In this document: in pieces, positions 59,125 through 64,000 of the stretch | Layout: every line of letters starts with the position of its first letter | Numbering within the stretch: the first letter of the stretch is position 1 | Assembly (NCBI GenBank): GCA_029226975.1 | Contig: JAQXZB010000007.1 | Span: 16,004-80,003 of the forward strand | Direction: 5' to 3' | DNA length: 64,000 nt | Source: Clostridiales bacterium | Lineage (GTDB): Bacteria > Bacillota > Clostridia > UBA1381 | Position numbers and translations under genes: made by a program | The notes under the pieces: generated by a model | Seen by the model: the letters and a program-made list of their open reading frames with translations, nothing else | Told to the model about the DNA's origin: nothing | Databases searched by the model: none

Positions 59125-61323
59125 TCTTAACATACTCTGTAATGTTTTTACGAGTTCTTCAATCTGAACGGGCTTTGATAAAAAGCCGTTCATGCCGCTT
59201 TCCAGTGCCGCTTTCCTGTCCTCATCAAACGCATTGGCGGTCATTGCCAAAATCGGAATGTTTGACAGTTCGGGATTATCCAGTCCGCGGATTTTTCGGG
59301 TTGCTTCGTAACCGTCCATTACGGGCATTTGAATATCCATAAGCACCAGGTCATACTCGCCCGGCTTTGATGCGGCTATTTTCTCCACCGCTTCCGCTCC
59401 GTTTTGGGCTGTATCCATCCTAAATCCGTACTCGCCCAAAATCTCCAATGCGATTTCTCGATTTAACTCGTTGTCCTCGGCAATAAGCAGATGCTTACCC
59501 TTAAAGTCTGCGGCGGGAAGTACATCTTCACCGGCGCTCTCCTTTGCTTTTCCCTCGCCGCGGCGCAGTGCCAAACGGATTATAAACTCCGTTCCCCTGT
59601 CCTTTTCGGTCTGCACCTCTATTGTGCCGCCCATCATATCGATAATATTTTTTGAAATTGCCATTCCCAAGCCTGTGCCTTGGATTTTGCTTACAGTGGA
59701 ATTTCGCTCCCTTTCAAAAGGCTCAAATATTTTCTCGGCAAATTCCCGGCTCATACCGATACCGTTATCCCTAACTCGGATTTCATACAAGCCCTTGTCG
59801 CCGGGAGCATCATCAAGCTGGGTTATGCCCACAGACACCGTACCGCCGGGGTGGGTGAATTTTATTGCGTTTGACAAAAGATTTAACAGCACTTGATTAA
59901 GTCGGGTTTTGTCACAGAACACGTTTTCATCGGTTACGTCAATATTGATATTGAGCTTCATCTGCTTGTCTTGAATTTGACCGCCGATTATGGTCTTAAT
60001 GTCATGGAGCATATCGGACAAATTGACCTCGGTTTCCTCTAACCTGACTTTTCCGCTCTCAATTCGGCTCATGTCTAAAATATCGTTAATCAGAGAAAGC
60101 AGATGATTGCTTGACGATAAGATTTTACTTAGGTAATCCTTTACCTTCTCCGTATTTTTCACATTTGCCGCCGCCAGCGTTGCAAAGCCGATTACCGCGT
60201 TCATGGGCGTGCGTATATCATGGGACATATTTGAAAGGAAGGTGCTTTTTGCCTTGTTTGCCGACTCGGCGGCAACCATTGCCTCCTCCGCGGCCAAACG
60301 CAGCCTGTTAAGCTCCTTATTGTTCTCCTGTTCAATCTTCACCATCTGACCGCGCCGCCAAACCACGATAAGACTAAAGAACGCAAGCAAAATCAAAACA
60401 GCCATAATCGCCATGACGGTAGTCGCCACGCTGATTGTGGATCTCATCATATCCATGGTATTGGCCGCCACATACTCGGCAGAAATCAGCAGCATCAGGG
60501 TCATGTCGTAATCCGCAAGCGTTGTTAAACAGTAATAATACTCGGTCTTATCGAGAAGGATATTCGCGGCAACAACGCCCGTTTCCTTTAAATGTTCCCT
60601 AACCTCATTAAAGGTGCGGTTTTGAACATGCTCGGCATTTTCCAAAGCCTTAAAGATATTTCGCACTCCGAATATATCGTCTTGGGCATCGTAATAGGCG
60701 AGAAGTCCGTTTCTCTTAATGATATAGGTGGCCGCGTTTCCGCCGTAGCTTTCGGTGGTGTAGTATTTTTTCAGGGTTTTTATGTCCTTTAAAACTACCA
60801 GGTGGGTAAATTTGTTTCCGTCTTGTGAAACGGTAATGGGATTATCCAGTTTTTGGGTAAATGCCAGGAATGTCCCCTCCACATTACTTGTATCGGAAAC
60901 GAAGGTATGGCGCTCCTCTCCGTCGGCAAGGCGGCCTATATCGTCCCAAATCCCCGCATCGCCCTCAACCACATAGGCTGTGCCCATGGAGTCCAAAAGC
61001 ATTACCCGACAGCCGTAAAGGTCTGTGCAGAAATCCTTTTCCAGTGCGCCTATGGCACCAAAAAGCTCCTGCTCGGTATTGTAGTGCTTTCCCTCGGCTG
61101 TGGCCTTTATTCCGGTAACAAGATTCCAGTGGGCTTCCAAGCCGGAGTCCATATTTGCCCTGATTTGGGAAATCATTTCCTCCAGCTGAGAAGAACGCTC
61201 CTTTACCGTCTGCTTCATCATATAGGAACGGATATACCAAACGCCTGCCACAAGGGCTGTAATCACCAAAAGCGCAAACAGCACGGGTATAAGATATTTA
61301 GTTATTTTTCTGCTTTTCTCCAT
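59110..61323 (-). CDS. Membrane hybrid histidine kinase
   Basis: 737 residues: transmembrane helix 10-31; an extracytoplasmic Cache-like sensor (about 35-290); a second helix (about 298-322); a coiled linker; and HisKA with His368 in [19 protein letters not shown]. HATPase_c follows, with the N box [15 protein letters not shown] (475-489), G1 DNGIGMS (519-525) and G2 GTGLGMAI (549-556). The C-terminal receiver domain (about 610-730) has phospho-acceptor Asp663 in LMDIQMP. There is no HPt or output domain, so it must pass phosphate to another protein. Its start lies 2 nt after the solute-binding lipoprotein gene, which suggests that the lipoprotein presents the ligand to the sensor domain. Confidence 0.92.
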   Translation of the reverse strand: MEKSRKITKYLIPVLFALLVITALVAGVWYIRSYMMKQTVKERSSQLEEMISQIRANMDSGLEAHWNLVTGIKATAEGKHYNTEQELFGAIGALEKDFCTDLYGCRVMLLDSMGTAYVVEGDAGIWDDIGRLADGEERHTFVSDTSNVEGTFLAFTQKLDNPITVSQDGNKFTHLVVLKDIKTLKKYYTTESYGGNAATYIIKRNGLLAYYDAQDDIFGVRNIFKALENAEHVQNRTFNEVREHLKETGVVAANILLDKTEYYYCLTTLADYDMTLMLLISAEYVAANTMDMMRSTISVATTVMAIMAVLILLAFFSLIVVWRRGQMVKIEQENNKELNRLRLAAEEAMVAAESANKAKSTFLSNMSHDIRTPMNAVIGFATLAAANVKNTEKVKDYLSKILSSSNHLLSLINDILDMSRIESGKVRLEETEVNLSDMLHDIKTIIGGQIQDKQMKLNINIDVTDENVFCDKTRLNQVLLNLLSNAIKFTHPGGTVSVGITQLDDAPGDKGLYEIRVRDNGIGMSREFAEKIFEPFERERNSTVSKIQGTGLGMAISKNIIDMMGGTIEVQTEKDRGTEFIIRLALRRGEGKAKESAGEDVLPAADFKGKHLLIAEDNELNREIALEILGEYGFRMDTAQNGAEAVEKIAASKPGEYDLVLMDIQMPVMDGYEATRKIRGLDNPELSNIPILAMTANAFDEDRKAALESGMNGFLSKPVQIEELVKTLQSMLRAGTM

Positions 61324-61325
61324 AG

Positions 61326-63158
61326 TTATCTCAATTTAATATAATCCGTAGGCGCTTCAAGCTGACCCTTTTCGTCTATAAGGCGCTTAAAGACATATGA
61401 TTCAAAATGCACATCGTCAATCCTGTAGTCCTCACAGCCCACCGCGCTCATGGCTTCAACCACATACCAGTCATAATCACTGCAAATCAGCACCGAATAT
61501 TCGGCATTGGGGTCAAGCTCCTTTCCGCCGACGGTAATGGCGTTTAGCACATAATTGCCGTCCTTCTTTGAAATATCCATCTCAAAGCCGCTTGACACAT
61601 AAAGGGTACTGTCATTGCACACCGCGCCCCTGTTTCCCTTTAAAGAAAGGGTGTTTGACACAAGGTCAAAGAGCTGTTTTCCGGTTAATTTCGCGATTAC
61701 GGGCTTGCCCACATCGTTGTTTATCATGTAGCCCAAATCCTTTTCGGTATAATCTCCCTTATAGACATCACTGCTTATATAACAGGACTGACCGAATACC
61801 ATATCCACATCCGCTTCTGCAAGAACGGTATTGTAAACGGCGGAAGCCGCCGGATTTCCGCGCTCTTTCGTAAATTCATTTGAATAGGGCGTATCGATAT
61901 GCGCCGCCGTTTCGCCCGATGTCTCATTTTGAGCCATCAGGGCATTAAAGGCATCAAACGCCTTTTTGGGTGTGTCCAGTTCTCCCTTTAATATGCGCTG
62001 AACTACGTTCTCGGAAATGCTAAACATCTCACCGGAGGCCAGTCTTATATACATTTTATTCTGTTCTATGTACGGCTTTATGTTGTCCAACTCCGGCAGC
62101 AGCTCCAAATTCACGTCCTTGTTATAGGGAATCATGTTCTTGCCGTAGGTAATGCATCTTTGACCCTCTTGGCTGAGCATTGCGGTCATAATCTTCAAAA
62201 GAAGTTCTTCCCGCTTGGGGTCCTCCATTGCTTTCTTGCCGGCGGCCACATGGAATGAGGGATATGTCAGATACCAGTTATCGTTTTCGGTATCGCCGAA
62301 ATAGGGAAGTAATATGGATCTGTCGCCCTCGCGGCCCGGAAAGCCTATTACATCCGTTCCGGTACCCCGGTACATGGCAAGCTTGCCTTCCATGTAAAGT
62401 CTTTTGGGGTCTTGATTTATCATCTGTGTTTCCGCTTCGCCAAGACCGGTTTTTTCTTTCATATCAAAGAACTTCTCAAATACCGGCATCCACACCTGTT
62501 CGGAAAGCTGATTTGTAAGCCCGCTTTCGTACTTCTGCCGCCACTCTCTGCCCTCCATGGACAAAAGCTGTGATATGGAAAAGCCCTGAAGCACCTCCAT
62601 ACAGGTATAATCCGAGCCGAAATCGGAACAGAAGCCCTTAATTCCCTGCTTTTCAAAGGCTTCGCAGGCGGCAATAAAAGAATTATAATCCGTAGGTACG
62701 GCAATGTTATGCTCCTTAAAGAGCGTTTCGTTTATGATAATGCTGTCTATGTCCGCACAGGCCGGCAGCCAGTTAATTGTACCGTCATCATAGGTGTAGT
62801 TTTCCAAATACGAGCCGTAAAATGCGGAAGCCAGCTCCGTATCGCAAAAATCATACAAAAGGTCTTTTATAAGCACCGCGTCCTTAAGGGAAAAACGGCG
62901 CACCGTCAGAATATCCGGCAAATCGTCATGGTCATTTAAGTAACGGTAAAAATCCGTTGAATTGGTGGCAAGCGTAAAATCAAACTCCACCTCCGGAAAG
63001 GTATCGCACAGATACTGGGTGTAGTTTTCAAGAAGCTGTGTTCCCCACAGGGCAATTGTTACTTTTTCTTTCCCGCTGTCGGCAGTTTGCGTGCCGCAGC
63101 CGCTAAGCATTGTCCCTGTCATGGCAAGCGCCGACAAAAGGCAAATAAGTTTTTTCAT
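61326..63158 (-). CDS. Solute-binding lipoprotein fused to a 5'-nucleotidase C-terminal-like domain
   Basis: 610 residues from the ATG at 63158, which follows GGAGG; a longer frame to 63221 has no site. Lipobox LSGC gives an acylated Cys near residue 21. Residues 30-420 look like an ABC-type extracellular solute-binding protein family 1, with [10 protein letters not shown] and [13 protein letters not shown]. Residues 430-605 resemble the substrate-binding C-terminal domain of 5'-nucleotidases: [29 protein letters not shown], and [16 protein letters not shown]. The metallophosphatase domain is absent, so it should bind but not hydrolyse. Paired with the hybrid kinase, it probably serves as a sensor input rather than as part of an importer. 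Confidence 0.85.
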   Translation of the reverse strand: MKKLICLLSALAMTGTMLSGCGTQTADSGKEKVTIALWGTQLLENYTQYLCDTFPEVEFDFTLATNSTDFYRYLNDHDDLPDILTVRRFSLKDAVLIKDLLYDFCDTELASAFYGSYLENYTYDDGTINWLPACADIDSIIINETLFKEHNIAVPTDYNSFIAACEAFEKQGIKGFCSDFGSDYTCMEVLQGFSISQLLSMEGREWRQKYESGLTNQLSEQVWMPVFEKFFDMKEKTGLGEAETQMINQDPKRLYMEGKLAMYRGTGTDVIGFPGREGDRSILLPYFGDTENDNWYLTYPSFHVAAGKKAMEDPKREELLLKIMTAMLSQEGQRCITYGKNMIPYNKDVNLELLPELDNIKPYIEQNKMYIRLASGEMFSISENVVQRILKGELDTPKKAFDAFNALMAQNETSGETAAHIDTPYSNEFTKERGNPAASAVYNTVLAEADVDMVFGQSCYISSDVYKGDYTEKDLGYMINNDVGKPVIAKLTGKQLFDLVSNTLSLKGNRGAVCNDSTLYVSSGFEMDISKKDGNYVLNAITVGGKELDPNAEYSVLICSDYDWYVVEAMSAVGCEDYRIDDVHFESYVFKRLIDEKGQLEAPTDYIKLR

Positions 63159-63207
63159 ATTGGTCCTCCGTATGTGTATTTTTTGCTTTTTTAAGATATA
63201 TACAAGG

Positions 63208-63236
63208 ATTATACCATACATACTTATTTATTGCAA
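63208..63236 (-). promoter_or_regulatory. Promoter of the lipoprotein-kinase operon
   Basis: Minus-strand TTGCAA (63231-63236), 17-bp spacer, TATAAT (63208-63213). Confidence 0.8.
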
Positions 63237-63279
63237 GCGTTTTTCCGTACATATTATATGAAAAAAATCGTTTTCCCTC

Positions 63280-63308
63280 TTGAAAACCTACAAAACATAT
63301 GCTATTAT
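63280..63308 (+). promoter_or_regulatory. Promoter of the Rrf2 regulator gene
   Basis: TTGAAA (63280-63285), 17-bp spacer, TATTAT (63303-63308); a TATAGT overlaps at 63306-63311 with a longer spacer. The gene starts only about 15 nt further on. Confidence 0.6.
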
Positions 63309-63328
63309 AGTATAAAGAGGTGTTCTTG

Positions 63329-63766
63329 ATGAAGATTTCAACAAAGGGAAGATATGCCCTGAGGATGCTTGTTGACCTGGCGGAGCATAAAAATGACGGC
63401 TTTGTGGCCTTAAAGGATATTGCACAGCGCCAGGGCATTTCAAAGAAATACTTGGAGCAGATTGTTTCCATCTTAAACAAAAGCGATATTTTAAAAACCA
63501 ACCGGGGCTTTCAGGGCGGGTATATGCTTGCAAAACCGCCGCAAAGCTATACGGTGGGCGAGATACTGCGCATGACGGAGGGAAGTCTTTCCCCGGTTGC
63601 CTGTCTTGACTCTGACCCCATTGAGTGTGAAAGGAGCGGCGACTGCCCCACCCTTGCGGTCTGGCAGGGGCTTTATAAGGTCATAAACGAGTACCTTGAC
63701 TCCGTTACCCTAAGCGACATACTGGATATGCAAAATGAGAGGCGAACGGACGATTACATTATTTAA
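63329..63766 (+). CDS. Rrf2-family transcriptional regulator with Fe-S-type cysteines
   Basis: 145 residues from ATG 63329 (GAGGTG 6 nt upstream). An N-terminal winged helix, MKISTKGRYALRMLVDLA, carries a QGISKKYLEQI recognition helix. The wing NRGFQGGYMLAKPP follows. Three cysteines in CLDSDPIECERSGDC (C-x7-C-x5-C) are placed like the [2Fe-2S] ligands of IscR, so iron-sulfur or cysteine status is the likely signal. The targets are not in view; no isc, suf or cys gene is adjacent. Confidence 0.88.
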   Translation: MKISTKGRYALRMLVDLAEHKNDGFVALKDIAQRQGISKKYLEQIVSILNKSDILKTNRGFQGGYMLAKPPQSYTVGEILRMTEGSLSPVACLDSDPIECERSGDCPTLAVWQGLYKVINEYLDSVTLSDILDMQNERRTDDYII

Positions 63767-63791
63767 GGGGCCACAGCAAAATGCACAGACC

Positions 63792-63911
63792 GCATAAAGC
63801 GAAAAAAGTATAGCAATAAGCCGATTTTAGAACAAAATATAGTTATAACAGGCTTAATCCTAAGGTGAAAATTTGTTATTCTAACAAATTTTATTAAAAA
63901 TCGCTTTATGC
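63792..63911. repeat. Inverted repeat downstream of the Rrf2 gene
   Basis: GCATAAAGCGA (63792-63802) is complementary to TCGCTTTATGC (63901-63911), enclosing about 100 nt. The enclosed DNA includes an A+T-rich hairpin AAATTTGTTA / TAACAAATTT (63868-63891) that may end Rrf2 transcription. No gene is visible in the stretch. Confidence 0.5.
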
Positions 63912-63915
63912 TATA

Positions 63916-63998
63916 AACAAACCTCACCACTCGACGTACCCATGTACGCCTTCGGGCAAGGATTTTTAGGCTTAACGCCTAAAAATCTTCGGTTTGTT
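63916..63998. repeat. Nested hairpins at the window edge
   Basis: Outer arms AACAAACC (63916-63923) and GGTTTGTT (63991-63998) enclose CGTAC-CCAT-GTACG and an 11-bp perfect hairpin GATTTTTAGGC / GCCTAAAAATC (63961-63987). This may be a folded intergenic element or transcription terminator that continues past the edge. Confidence 0.45.
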
Positions 63999-64000
63999 CA

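Overview
The window looks like a chromosome piece from a Gram-positive gut-type Clostridia, probably Oscillospiraceae/Ruminococcaceae-like. The signs are strong GGAGG ribosome binding sites, many near-consensus TTGACA-N17-TATAAT promoters, SLH-anchored surface proteins, a lipoprotein-type solute binder, pyruvate formate-lyase, class I ketol-acid reductoisomerase, and both a ZTP and a probable HMP-PP riboswitch. No rRNA, CRISPR array, prophage or intact insertion sequence was found.

Layout. 1-2.3 kb: thiamin thiazole genes thiS-thiF-thiG-thiH on the minus strand, behind a consensus promoter and a small terminator-embedded aptamer. 2.3-7.1 kb: a minus-strand operon of a heparinase II/III-fold protein, a signal-less PL8 lyase and an FAD oxidoreductase. 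7.2-33.1 kb: one long minus-strand polysaccharide locus. In transcription order it holds two LplB/LplC-type ABC permeases, a GH5, a 1873-residue SLH protein, a 988-residue relative, GH88, GH94 cellobiose phosphorylase, a 1380-residue multimodular GH5, a sialate-O-acetylesterase-like multimodular esterase, a secreted protein of unknown function and a 54-residue peptide. GH5 + GH94 implies a beta-1,4-glucan backbone; PL8 + GH88 implies uronic-acid side chains; the esterase implies acyl groups. Xanthan or a similar glucuronate-branched cellulose-like polymer is the best fit. 33.2-36.5 kb: pflB-pflA under a ZTP riboswitch. 36.5-39.5 kb: a truncated CDP-alcohol phosphatidyltransferase, a tyrosine-phosphatase-like protein, a MATE exporter, tRNA-Leu(CAG) and tRNA-Lys(CTT). 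39.5-45.7 kb: ApbE, a Gx-type membrane protein, a NusG-domain-II protein, a GT39-like membrane protein, dihydrofolate reductase and a glucosaminidase with Ig-like repeats. 45.9-49.4 kb: purC-purB-purA on the plus strand. 49.4-49.7 kb: a compact type I toxin-antitoxin-like locus. 49.7-54.6 kb: small conserved proteins, a nucleotidyltransferase and a secreted SLH protein with a degenerate SGNH hydrolase domain. 54.6-58.9 kb: murI, ilvC, ilvN, ilvB. 59.1-63.8 kb: a hybrid histidine kinase, a solute-binding lipoprotein fused to a 5'-nucleotidase C-terminal-like domain, and an Rrf2-type regulator.

The most notable items are: the xanthan-like utilisation locus with its paired large surface proteins; the 25-residue hydrophobic toxin with a convergent antisense RNA; two copies of a roughly 115-nt intergenic element whose stems covary; and a 12-base motif (GGGGACACTAAA and variants) repeated through the first 25 kb in more than one reading frame.

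All assignments come from reading the sequence. No database search, folding program or alignment program was run, so domain limits are approximate.
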